Below, piece by piece: positions 8,501 through 14,882 of a DNA stretch of 64,000 bases. The DNA is from an uncultured Aquimarina sp. (GTDB lineage Bacteria > Bacteroidota > Bacteroidia > Flavobacteriales > Flavobacteriaceae), in contig NZ_CANLOZ010000006.1 of NCBI RefSeq assembly GCF_947492965.1, positions 248,001-312,000 on the forward strand. Direction: 5' to 3'. Position numbers and translations under genes: made by a program. Numbering within the stretch: position 1 is the first letter of the stretch; each line of letters begins with the position of its first letter. The notes under the pieces are model-generated. The model worked only from the letters and a program-made list of their open reading frames with translations, was not told the DNA's origin and ran no database searches.

Positions 8501-9647
8501 TAAGGTAAAAAGTTTGCAATCGAAGCTGATGGTCAGTGAATCTAGATTACAGTTAGCGATAAAAGGGAATCGCGCAGCCTTATGGGAATGGAGCGATTTT
8601 ATAAAAAATAAGGCTTGGTGGTCCAAAGAATTCTACCAGCTATTAGGATATGATGCTAAATCATTAAAACCATCTTTTTCTTCTTTTATTAATATCATTC
8701 ACCCAGAAGATATTACTAAGTTTAGAAAGAGTCTGGAGGAACAGGTAGAGGAGCAAGAAGGATTAGACGAGGATGTTCGAATTAAAACGAAAAATGATGG
8801 ATATCGATGGTATAGAGTAAATGCGCGAGCGCAAAAAGAAATTAACGGAGATATACAAAAGATTGTAGGAACTCTTATCGATATACATAGCAAGAAACAG
8901 TCCGAAAACAAAATGAAACAGCTTAATGTAGAGCTGGAACGTTTTGCGTATTTAGCAAGTCATGATCTTAAAGAACCGCTTAGAACGGTGACTAGTTTTA
9001 CAAAATTATTTAAGCAAGAGTATAGTGAGGTTCTGGATGAAAATGGTCACACCTATTTAGATTTTATAGAAAATGCTTCTGGTAGGATGATCACACTTAC
9101 CAATGATCTGTTACAGTACTCCCAGTTAGATGACAAATCCCTAAGTTTTGAAACAGTAGATTTGAATCAAATCGTAAAAGAAATTGTGCAGGATTTACAA
9201 AAAACAATTGATGATAATAAAGCAAAAATTTTGGTAGAAAAACTCCCCGAAATTACGTGTGATGCTATTCAGATTCGGCAATTGTTTCAGAACTTAATTT
9301 CGAACAGTCTAAAATATAGAAAACCTGATGTAGCCCCGATCATTCAGATAGGTTCTGAGCTCAAAAGAAGAGATTATCAGTTTTTTGTAAAGGATAACGG
9401 AATTGGAATTAAAAAAGAATATCACGAAAAGATATTCGAAGTTTTTAAACGTTTACACAGCCAGGAAGAGTATGAAGGTACTGGCATCGGATTAGCAAAT
9501 TGCAAAAGGATAGTAGATAATCATAATGGACGAATATGGGTGAAGTCATCTACAGATAAAGGTTCTTCCTTTTATTTTTCCATTGCTAAGTTAACTTTAG
9601 ATAATAAATATGAAAAAGATGAATTGCATACTGCTGGTAGACGATAG
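5592..9647 (+). CDS. CheB-CheR-PAS hybrid sensor histidine kinase
   Basis: A soluble 1351-residue signalling hybrid. Order: CheB methylesterase (about 15-200; GIGSSAGG nucleophile, VQHLSP, GTGSDGTKGAK); CheR methyltransferase (about 215-485; VTKFFRDQEAF, ACSTGEEAYSIA SAM loop, SCRNMLIYM); a Glu-rich coiled coil (about 650-730) with repeated TNEE/SNEE/LNEE units; three PAS domains (about 735-1110); HisKA with phospho-His in LASHDLKEPLRT; HATPase with NLISNSLKY, DNGIGI and GTGIGLANCKR. ATG 5592 gives ten extra residues. ATG 5622, preceded by AAGGAAA, is an equally possible start. It is divergent from the phytochrome operon and overlaps its own receiver gene by 38 bases. No chemoreceptor or CheA is encoded here, so CheB/CheR may serve non-chemotactic roles. 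Confidence 0.93.
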   Translation: MVKSENEGNEMSTNQSFPIIGIGSSAGGLKALEEFFDHCPSDTGFAFVIVQHLSPDYKSLMPELLSRHTKMKVAEAQRNEKVKPDHVYLIPGNKNIIIRDGYLVLTKRPPNNQMNFSVDIFFKSLAVEKRDKAICFILSGTGSDGTKGAKSIKEVGGTLFVQSPESARFDGMPRSAISQGLADFVLSPGEMPAELVDFVAHDNFNLNSVDDHIEGAQSLERILKMIKSYVGYDFLSYKKPTLFRRTAKRMSITKNKTVADYINYLYEYPEEKFILAKEFLIGVTKFFRDQEAFDELKQKVIPNIVRAKQSSDEPIKVWVVACSTGEEAYSIAILLEEYFYLTKQKGSYKIFATDINEKAVDIASKGVYKESIASEIPQALLNKYFTVTENSYQINPAIRSNIIFSKHDILQNPPFNKMDLVSCRNMLIYMNSEIQLKVLTSIHFALNEKGYLFIGNSENIGLLDKNFDEVSSKWKIYRNLKPGRLVSQYNNDIWKIGVNAIDSRNAGKKEKVFDKMIKSINSMLMEDLGVVCACVDEGFEIIQASGKLKKYIEFPEEGFTNNLMKMLPDELAIPLTTMIRKIGKSDNNSNSIERIVKILQEDILKEIKLVVKELSLGSVYKKSYLILFFEQKGIELNDLGENVVPSVFAKTAEVEELKEALTETRENLQSTIEELETTNEEMQATNEELMASNEELQSTNEELQSLNEELHTVNAELQEKNTQLLESNSDIENLIKNVNIGTVFLDRNFNIRKFTPAIHQHFQLRVEDIGRPIHHFSGTLGGQDLMELSKTVINTLQSYKREVQSADGTWFSMQIFPYRNQEHVIRGVVINFINIHETKTALKETARANEFLTHLIDTNPGIIYIYDLVKKQNIFSSDSIAKIAGYTEDEIRKLGANLAEKLFHPDDLKAIEKHHKRLKSLNDGEILEVEYRIKHKISKEPIWIYATDKVNERDENGDVISVLGLAQNINKVKSLQSKLMVSESRLQLAIKGNRAALWEWSDFIKNKAWWSKEFYQLLGYDAKSLKPSFSSFINIIHPEDITKFRKSLEEQVEEQEGLDEDVRIKTKNDGYRWYRVNARAQKEINGDIQKIVGTLIDIHSKKQSENKMKQLNVELERFAYLASHDLKEPLRTVTSFTKLFKQEYSEVLDENGHTYLDFIENASGRMITLTNDLLQYSQLDDKSLSFETVDLNQIVKEIVQDLQKTIDDNKAKILVEKLPEITCDAIQIRQLFQNLISNSLKYRKPDVAPIIQIGSELKRRDYQFFVKDNGIGIKKEYHEKIFEVFKRLHSQEEYEGTGIGLANCKRIVDNHNGRIWVKSSTDKGSSFYFSIAKLTLDNKYEKDELHTAGRR

Positions 9648-10059
9648 TAAATCCACTAATTTTTATAATAAAAAACTGATAGAAATTAGTGGAGTTGCTA
9701 ATCAGGTTTTTGAAGCTTATAATGGTTTGGAAGCTCTGGATTATTTAAATAGAACTGGAAAATTCAAGGGTAGTGAAGATGAGTTTCCTCGACCCAACGT
9801 TATTTTTTTGGATATCAATATGCCTAAGATGGATGGCTTTGAGTTTTTAGAAGAATATGCTAAATTACCTAAAGAAAATAGAGGAGATATACTATTGGCA
9901 TTTCTTACAACTTCTAATTGGGAAAAAGATCGAGTAAAAGCTTTCGAGAAAGAAGAATTGGTGCATGATTTTATTGAGAAACCGTTGGAGGAAAGTACAT
10001 TAAAAAGAGTTTATGATTTTTATATTAATAACCCAGATTTCCATACTGTAGATGCGTAG
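9610..10059 (+). CDS. single-domain response regulator
   Basis: A 149-residue receiver of the Rcp1 type. It shows acidic pair D11/D12 (LLVDDSKSTN), phospho-acceptor D68 (VIFLDINMPKMDGFEF), LTTS switch Thr/Ser and FIEKP lysine. Its start lies 38 bases inside the 3' end of the CheB-CheR kinase gene, so the two are almost certainly cotranscribed and are a kinase-receiver pair. A second ATG at 9619 is also possible. There is no output domain. It ends 4 bases before the convergent pseudo-receiver gene, with no room for a terminator, so the two transcripts may overlap. Confidence 0.92.
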   Translation: MKKMNCILLVDDSKSTNFYNKKLIEISGVANQVFEAYNGLEALDYLNRTGKFKGSEDEFPRPNVIFLDINMPKMDGFEFLEEYAKLPKENRGDILLAFLTTSNWEKDRVKAFEKEELVHDFIEKPLEESTLKRVYDFYINNPDFHTVDA

Positions 10060-10063
10060 AAAA

Positions 10064-10471
10064 TTACACTGTTTTTAATAAAAATGATTTATGCATTTTG
10101 CTAACAAAATCATCTATAAATAGATTGTCGATTTCAGAAATGTTCCTTGCTATAACGTTAGGATAGTTATTTATTTTTATCTCTTCTTCAATGTCAAGTT
10201 CATTCTTTGTCATTAAAACAATATGAATATTGTAGTTGTTATTTTCTACGAAAGCATATCTTTCTAGAAACTCCCAACCATTAATATGGGGCATATCCTT
10301 ATTAATGAATATATAGATAGGCTTTGAAATAATAGTGTGTAGAGGAGTTAGATAATCACAAGCATCCTCGGTGTTTTCAAAAAACAACCCTTTTGATATA
10401 TTTTGGGATTTTTCTATATGTTGAGCTAGAAAAAAGTTGGATATTTTATTGTTGTTAATTACGATAAACAT
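10064..10471 (-). CDS. degenerate receiver (pseudo-receiver) protein
   Basis: The 135 residues follow the receiver fold and align well with the neighbouring receiver, but the phosphorylation site is gone. The acidic pair DD is replaced by N6/N7 (IVINNNKISN), the phospho-Asp by N57 (IFINKDMPHINGWEFLERY), and the EKP lysine region by ARN. The MPxxxGxEFLE helix and the switch Thr (LMTKN) remain. The protein therefore cannot be phosphorylated in the normal way and may act as a constitutive or ligand-set binding partner. It lies between a true receiver and a BLUF photoreceptor, on the BLUF strand, 120 bases downstream of BLUF. The function is unknown. Confidence 0.75.
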   Translation of the reverse strand: MFIVINNNKISNFFLAQHIEKSQNISKGLFFENTEDACDYLTPLHTIISKPIYIFINKDMPHINGWEFLERYAFVENNNYNIHIVLMTKNELDIEEEIKINNYPNVIARNISEIDNLFIDDFVSKMHKSFLLKTV

Positions 10472-10547
10472 CTGTACTACTTTTATTATCAGAAAGATAG
10501 TTTTTGTATCCTTTTTTCAAGAAAGGGAAAATATAAGAAACACAAAA

Positions 10548-10578
10548 TACCGATAAAAAACAAATATTACCGATAAAA
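10548..10578. repeat. direct repeat TACCGATAAAA, 20-bp period
   Basis: Two exact 11-base copies (10548-10558 and 10568-10578) start 20 bases apart, about two helical turns. They lie between the BLUF gene and the pseudo-receiver gene, upstream of the latter on the minus strand. The spacing suits a dimeric or tandem DNA-binding regulator. No such regulator is identified in the window. Confidence 0.4.
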
Positions 10579-10591
10579 TGCAATTATACCA

Positions 10592-11041
10592 TTATTGCAG
10601 ATCCGAATTTTGAAAGAAAGCTAAATTATCAATCAGCTTCCAAAGATTATGGTTTTCAATCGCAATTGGAGAATTGTTACGGACCTTTCTGTACAGTAAG
10701 TTTTCGATGATTAGATCTTCAAACTTGATTTGCATTAACTGATTGGTTTTTAGATCGCCCATATTCCAATTCGGAAACCTTCTTGCATGAAGTTGATCAT
10801 CATAAATACACTCTAAAATTTTATGTCGTGTATCTTTTTTTAGACTGTTTAATAAATTATTAACATCCAATTGATTCCCTTCTACATACTGAAAAAAGTG
10901 ATTTTGTTTGTAGTAGAGAAATCCCGTGACACCGTGATTTTTATTCTCTTCTTGCGCTTTGTAAACTAATTGATGTAAAGAGGTCTCATTAAAAGATTCG
11001 TTTTCAATACTTAAATACAGGACACAAGCCAATGGAGCCAT
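10592..11041 (-). CDS. BLUF-domain blue-light photoreceptor
   Basis: A short 149-residue protein made of one BLUF domain (about 3-95) and a 50-residue helical C-terminus. All residues of the flavin switch are present with the exact spacing of AppA: Tyr9, Asn33, Gln51 (FFQYVEG), Trp92 and Met94 (FPNWNMG), corresponding to AppA Tyr21, Asn45, Gln63, Trp104 and Met106. FAD binding and a blue-light hydrogen-bond switch are therefore likely. There is no attached cyclase, EAL or other output, so it must signal through a partner. The neighbours are a pseudo-receiver and a complete phytochrome signalling set, which makes this a two-colour photosensory locus. Confidence 0.93.
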   Translation of the reverse strand: MAPLACVLYLSIENESFNETSLHQLVYKAQEENKNHGVTGFLYYKQNHFFQYVEGNQLDVNNLLNSLKKDTRHKILECIYDDQLHARRFPNWNMGDLKTNQLMQIKFEDLIIENLLYRKVRNNSPIAIENHNLWKLIDNLAFFQNSDLQ

Positions 11042-11111
11042 AAAAAGATGATGTAATTTGTGGTTTAATGTTATAAAAAGACCGAGTAAAGATCTTTATA
11101 TAAAGATACTC

Positions 11112-12164
11112 TTAAACATCATCAAAATCAACTTTTATCGTAGATGATGTTGGATATGCCTGGCATGCCAATACTAATCCTTCTTCTAGTTCAGCATCGG
11201 TAAGTATACTGTTTTTACCCATTACCGCTTTACCTTCGGTTATTTTGCATATGCAAGAACTACAAACTCCTCCCTGACACGAATACGGAGCATCGATATC
11301 TTCTTCTAAGGCAGCATCTAATATGGTTTTTTTCTGATCCATCACGAAAGAAGATTCTTCATCATCAACCAATATTGTAATTTTAGTTTGACCATCTAAA
11401 TCAGCTTCGATTTCTGTTGTTTCTGTGCTGCTGGTAAATAATTCGAAATGTATATCTTCTTTGGCAATATTATTCTCAGTTAAAACCTCAGTAACTGTGT
11501 TGATCATAGCTTCTGGACCGCAGAGGTAAAAACTTTTAAACGTAGTGTCCTTAAACTTATTTTTAGTGATAAAATTGATCGTAGACTTTTCTATTCTTCC
11601 AAAACGAGCACCATCTTCCTGGCTTCTGCTATAAAAGAACTCTACAAACAACCGATCAGGATAGTTGACTTGTAAGGCTAAAAGTTCTTTATGAAAAATA
11701 GTTTCCGTTGGATTTTGGTTACCATATACTAATACAAAGCTGCTATTCGGTTCTTCTTCTAGAACACATTTGATCATACTCATGATTGGAGTGATTCCAC
11801 TTCCTGCTGCAAAAGCTGCATAATGATTTTGAGCAGTTGGATTAGATTCCAATAGAAAAGAACCTTCTGGAGTATGTACATCTAAAGTATCACCAATTTT
11901 TAGTTTGTTATTAGCGATCGAAGAAAAAGTACCTCCTTCAATTTCTTTTACTGCTACACGAAGAGATCCACTTTTGGGTGCCGAACATATAGAATAAGCT
12001 CTTCTTATCTCATTCCCATCTACAACAGTCTTAATAGTAATATACTGTCCTGCGATAAAATTATAGGCATCGGACAGTGTGCTGGGAATATCAAATTCAA
12101 TAGAAACAGCTTTAGGAGTTTCGCGAGTAATATCTTTAATAGTTAGTGTGTGAAAATCTGACAT
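11112..12164 (-). CDS. FAD/2Fe-2S oxidoreductase (PaaE/Hmp-reductase type)
   Basis: A three-domain electron-transfer reductase of 350 residues. The FAD-binding barrel (about 1-105) has RRAYSICSAP. The NAD(P)H domain (about 106-240) has AAGSGITPIMSM and YLCGPEAMI. The C-terminal plant-type 2Fe-2S ferredoxin domain (about 260-350) has the cysteines C-x4-C-x2-C in YSCQGGVCSSCIC and a fourth Cys in LACQAYP. This is the architecture of phenylacetyl-CoA epoxidase reductase and of reductases serving other oxygenases or desaturases. No oxygenase partner lies nearby, so the true electron acceptor is unknown. It has its own promoter region, divergent from the PadR operon. Confidence 0.88.
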   Translation of the reverse strand: MSDFHTLTIKDITRETPKAVSIEFDIPSTLSDAYNFIAGQYITIKTVVDGNEIRRAYSICSAPKSGSLRVAVKEIEGGTFSSIANNKLKIGDTLDVHTPEGSFLLESNPTAQNHYAAFAAGSGITPIMSMIKCVLEEEPNSSFVLVYGNQNPTETIFHKELLALQVNYPDRLFVEFFYSRSQEDGARFGRIEKSTINFITKNKFKDTTFKSFYLCGPEAMINTVTEVLTENNIAKEDIHFELFTSSTETTEIEADLDGQTKITILVDDEESSFVMDQKKTILDAALEEDIDAPYSCQGGVCSSCICKITEGKAVMGKNSILTDAELEEGLVLACQAYPTSSTIKVDFDDV

Positions 12165-12253
12165 AGCAATAAAGTAAATAGTAAGTCGAAAACTTTTTAA
12201 GGTTTTTCAGATGAGCATATTAGAATTCTAATTTCTCAATATTAATTTTTGCG

Positions 12254-12261
12254 CAAAAATA
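12254..12261 (-). promoter_or_regulatory. -7 element for the oxidoreductase gene
   Basis: Read on the minus strand, this is TATTTTTG, an exact match to the Bacteroidota TAnnTTTG element, about 90 bases before the reductase start. I see no clear TTG at the -33 position, so the call is tentative. Confidence 0.4.
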
Positions 12262-12315
12262 CTAAATGCAAAACACCATAGAGTGGTTTTGGGATAAATT
12301 TATATACCTAAAAAA

Positions 12316-12346
12316 CTTATGCATAAGAAAATTATGTATATATTTG
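12316..12346 (+). promoter_or_regulatory. PadR operon promoter with overlapping palindrome
   Basis: TATATTTG (12339-12346) matches TAnnTTTG exactly and lies 20 bases before the PadR ATG. A TTA at 12317-12319 sits 19 bases upstream as a weak -33 element. The perfect 12-base palindrome CTTATGCATAAG (12316-12327) covers that -33 position. A dimeric regulator such as PadR bound here would block RNA polymerase, so this is a candidate autoregulatory operator. Confidence 0.5.
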
Positions 12347-12365
12347 ATGCCTAATAAATAGTGTT

Positions 12366-12704
12366 ATGGGCAATTCTAAATTATATAAAGGTAGTTTAAA
12401 CACCATTATTTTAAAGCTTTTAGAAGAAAGTGATAAGATGTATGGCTATGAGATTACACAAAAAGTAAAAGAAATTACTAAGGGAGAATTAAACATCACC
12501 GAAGGTGCATTATATCCAGCATTACATAAGTTAGAAGCAGAAGGTTTACTAGATGTAGAAATGCAGAAAGTAGATAATCGATTGCGCAAATATTACAAAT
12601 TAACCGAAAAAGGAACCAAAGAAACGGCGAATCGGTTAACAGAATTAGAAGAGTACATTCGTACGATGCAAACAATTATTAACCCAAAGTGGAGTATAAG
12701 CTAA
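12366..12704 (+). CDS. PadR-family transcriptional regulator
   Basis: A 112-residue winged-helix protein of the short PadR type. It carries the canonical block MYGYEITQKVKEITKG, EGALYPALHKLEAEGLL for the recognition helix and wing, and RKYYKLTEKGT, followed by one C-terminal dimerisation helix. It probably represses its own operon, consistent with the palindrome over the promoter. The three downstream membrane proteins, the DUF5687 permease and the ABC ATPase run in the same direction and may all be its targets. PadR regulators often control such exporter cassettes in response to a small hydrophobic or cationic ligand. The ligand here is unknown. Confidence 0.93.
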   Translation: MGNSKLYKGSLNTIILKLLEESDKMYGYEITQKVKEITKGELNITEGALYPALHKLEAEGLLDVEMQKVDNRLRKYYKLTEKGTKETANRLTELEEYIRTMQTIINPKWSIS

Positions 12705-12706
12705 GT

Positions 12707-13438
12707 ATGGGAGGATTAACAAAAAATCAAATTCAGTTTATAGAGAATTATCTTGTACATCATAAAATTAAATATTGGGATGTACAGATAGAGTTATTGG
12801 ATCATATTGTTTGCGAAGTAGAAAAGAAAATGAAAGAAGGTATTTCTTTTGAATCTGCAATGGAACAAGTACATAAGAGTTTTGGGAATAAAGTGTCTTT
12901 TTATGCTTGGGATATAGGAGCGAACAAATCAGGGAAATCTATCTATGAAGATAGTCGAGGTTATAAAAAGTTGCTAATTGAAAAAAGAAAGCATATCACA
13001 AAAAAAATAAGAAGAACAACTTTAGAAACGGTAAAAGATGTGCTAAGAAACTATAAGATTGTATTGCCATTCTTACTTTGTACGGGAATACTTTTTTCTT
13101 TCTCAGAATACTTTGAAATAAAGTGGATCATGTTGGGTGGAGTGATATTAACTTTAATCCCTTGTATTTATGTTTGGATACAACAATATAAAAGAAGAAA
13201 GAATACATCACTTGCCTTGGTTGTTTATTCTTCTTGGGTAGGATTGATGTTATATTTTCCTAATATTTTAACCATAGTAGAACAACTTGATGAAGATTTT
13301 GTCAAAACATTACTATATCAACGTATATATCTTGGTTTAACACTTATGGCTGTGTTTTACACTTGGATCAGTCTTGTAGGGTATCGAAAATTCATAAAAC
13401 AATATGACAAACAATATCAAATGTTAACAGCAGCGTAA
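12707..13438 (+). CDS. PadR-associated membrane protein A
   Basis: The N-terminal cytoplasmic helical domain (about 1-65) carries YWDVQIELLDHIVCEVE. Four hydrophobic segments follow (about residues 120-225). I chose ATG 12707, two bases after the PadR stop, because MGGLTKNQIQFIENYL aligns from its first residue with the next gene's MGKLTLEDIQFIDTYL. An ATG at 12689 inside padR would add six residues. The cytoplasmic domain followed by a membrane domain, beside PadR, recalls the HAAS/DUF1700 proteins of Firmicutes, but I did not establish homology. It is the first of three tandem paralogues (see 13477 and 14125). Confidence 0.75.
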   Translation: MGGLTKNQIQFIENYLVHHKIKYWDVQIELLDHIVCEVEKKMKEGISFESAMEQVHKSFGNKVSFYAWDIGANKSGKSIYEDSRGYKKLLIEKRKHITKKIRRTTLETVKDVLRNYKIVLPFLLCTGILFSFSEYFEIKWIMLGGVILTLIPCIYVWIQQYKRRKNTSLALVVYSSWVGLMLYFPNILTIVEQLDEDFVKTLLYQRIYLGLTLMAVFYTWISLVGYRKFIKQYDKQYQMLTAA

Positions 13439-13476
13439 GAAAACTGATCGTATTTAGAGAATAAAAACTGACAAAC

Positions 13477-14097
13477 ATGGGAAAACTAACATTAGAAGAC
13501 ATACAATTTATAGATACATATTTGTGGAATTCGGATATACATTATGAAGATGTAAGAATTGAAATGGTTGATCACGTCGCTTCAGAAATTGAGCATAGAA
13601 TGAATGAGGGAGATACCAGAGATTTCTATCACATTTTTAAAGAATATATGGTAGCACATAAGGCATCGTTGGTGAAAGAAGGAAGCAAACCATTTAATTG
13701 GAAGATATTTAAAAGTGTCTCTATAAAACTCCTGAAGAATTTAGTGACATGGCAGGTACTTTTAGGTAGTATAGGTTGTTTTTGGATTTTTAATGAGATT
13801 TACTCGTATTTTTATATAGATAGTGTTTGGGGTTCTTTATTTCCGACATTTTTATTAGTATTAGTAGCATTTATACCGCTGATAGTATTTGGGAAAAAGA
13901 AGTTTTCATTTATTGGAAATTTTGGAGTTTTAATAACGGTATTCTTCTCTTTTAATTATCAATTTATTCCTCATTTAAAAGAACCTTCAACATTCTACTA
14001 CATTTATCTTGGAGTGCTAACACTATTTTTTGTTGGAAGTTTAAAAACAATGATTTCACTAGTAATTTTTTATAAAAAACGTATGCAATTGGCATAG
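13477..14097 (+). CDS. PadR-associated membrane protein B
   Basis: The second paralogue, 206 residues. The N-terminal domain has YEDVRIEMVDHVASEIEHRM at the same position as the shared Y-x-D-V-x-x-E-x-x-D-H motif of its neighbours. Four hydrophobic segments follow (about residues 90-200). The middle region differs strongly from the first paralogue, so the duplication is old and only the cytoplasmic motif is held. It lies 38 bases after the previous gene. A role as signalling or anti-regulator membrane partner of PadR is an inference from context. Confidence 0.75.
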   Translation: MGKLTLEDIQFIDTYLWNSDIHYEDVRIEMVDHVASEIEHRMNEGDTRDFYHIFKEYMVAHKASLVKEGSKPFNWKIFKSVSIKLLKNLVTWQVLLGSIGCFWIFNEIYSYFYIDSVWGSLFPTFLLVLVAFIPLIVFGKKKFSFIGNFGVLITVFFSFNYQFIPHLKEPSTFYYIYLGVLTLFFVGSLKTMISLVIFYKKRMQLA

Positions 14098-14124
14098 ATA
14101 GTAGAAAGGACTAAAAGTAAGTAT

Positions 14125-14790
14125 ATGAAATTGGAAGAGTATCATATAAAAGAATTGTATCGTATTATAAAAAAGAATGGAGTCAAATATTACGATGTTC
14201 AGACAGAGTTAGTGGATCATTTTGCCATAGCTATGGAAGGAGAAAACACTGTTTCTTTTGAGGAAAAAACAAAAGAAATTCTTGAAGGTTTTGATGGTAA
14301 AAAGGGATTAAAACAGATTACCTCTCAAAAGAAGAAAGTGTTGTTAAGAAAGTTTTTTCGGATCTATACGGATGGATTAAAAAACTATTTTTCATTTCCG
14401 AAAGTACTTCTTACCATTTGTATTTTTATTGGATTTGTGGTTACGTTTCAAACTTTTGAGGTGGAACAGAGCACCTATAGCCTGATTGCACAACTACTAA
14501 ATATCTCTTTAATATTTCAAGGTTCATACAATACTAATAGATATTTAAAAAAGATGTATAATAAAGGTTATAGTTTTTTAACTATCAAAATATTAGAATA
14601 TCTTCAAATGATCATGGTGATTCCGATTGCATCTCTTTTTGCTATAACCACATTTTTTAAAGAATATGATAATGTTCTAGTGTTGAGCAGTATCATTACG
14701 TTTTCTGTAGTAACAATTTTGGCATACGCCAAGCTTAAGAAACACCTTGTTAATGAGGTGATTTCTTCCTATCCAATGGTAAAAGCTTAA
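14125..14790 (+). CDS. PadR-associated membrane protein C
   Basis: The third paralogue, 221 residues, 27 bases after the second. The N-terminal domain carries YYDVQTELVDHFAIAME, matching the motif of the other two. About four hydrophobic segments follow (residues 85-210). The tract between the motif and the membrane part is short and basic. A 92-base gap containing a small inverted repeat separates it from the DUF5687 permease, so the permease and ATPase might also have their own promoter. Confidence 0.75.
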   Translation: MKLEEYHIKELYRIIKKNGVKYYDVQTELVDHFAIAMEGENTVSFEEKTKEILEGFDGKKGLKQITSQKKKVLLRKFFRIYTDGLKNYFSFPKVLLTICIFIGFVVTFQTFEVEQSTYSLIAQLLNISLIFQGSYNTNRYLKKMYNKGYSFLTIKILEYLQMIMVIPIASLFAITTFFKEYDNVLVLSSIITFSVVTILAYAKLKKHLVNEVISSYPMVKA

Positions 14791-14842
14791 GGATTTTTCT
14801 TTCAAAATTGTAACAAAATTTACTTTTTGTTTACTAAATAAT

Positions 14843-14860
14843 GTAAGAAGTATTTCTTAC
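14843..14860. repeat. 7-bp inverted repeat before the DUF5687 gene
   Basis: GTAAGAA (14843-14849) and TTCTTAC (14854-14860) are perfect inverted arms with a 4-base loop, 23 bases before the permease ATG. This may be a small hairpin or an operator between the paralogue genes and the ABC genes. There is no T tract, so it is not a normal terminator. Confidence 0.35.
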
Positions 14861-14882
14861 TTCTTCTAAAACTAATACAACT

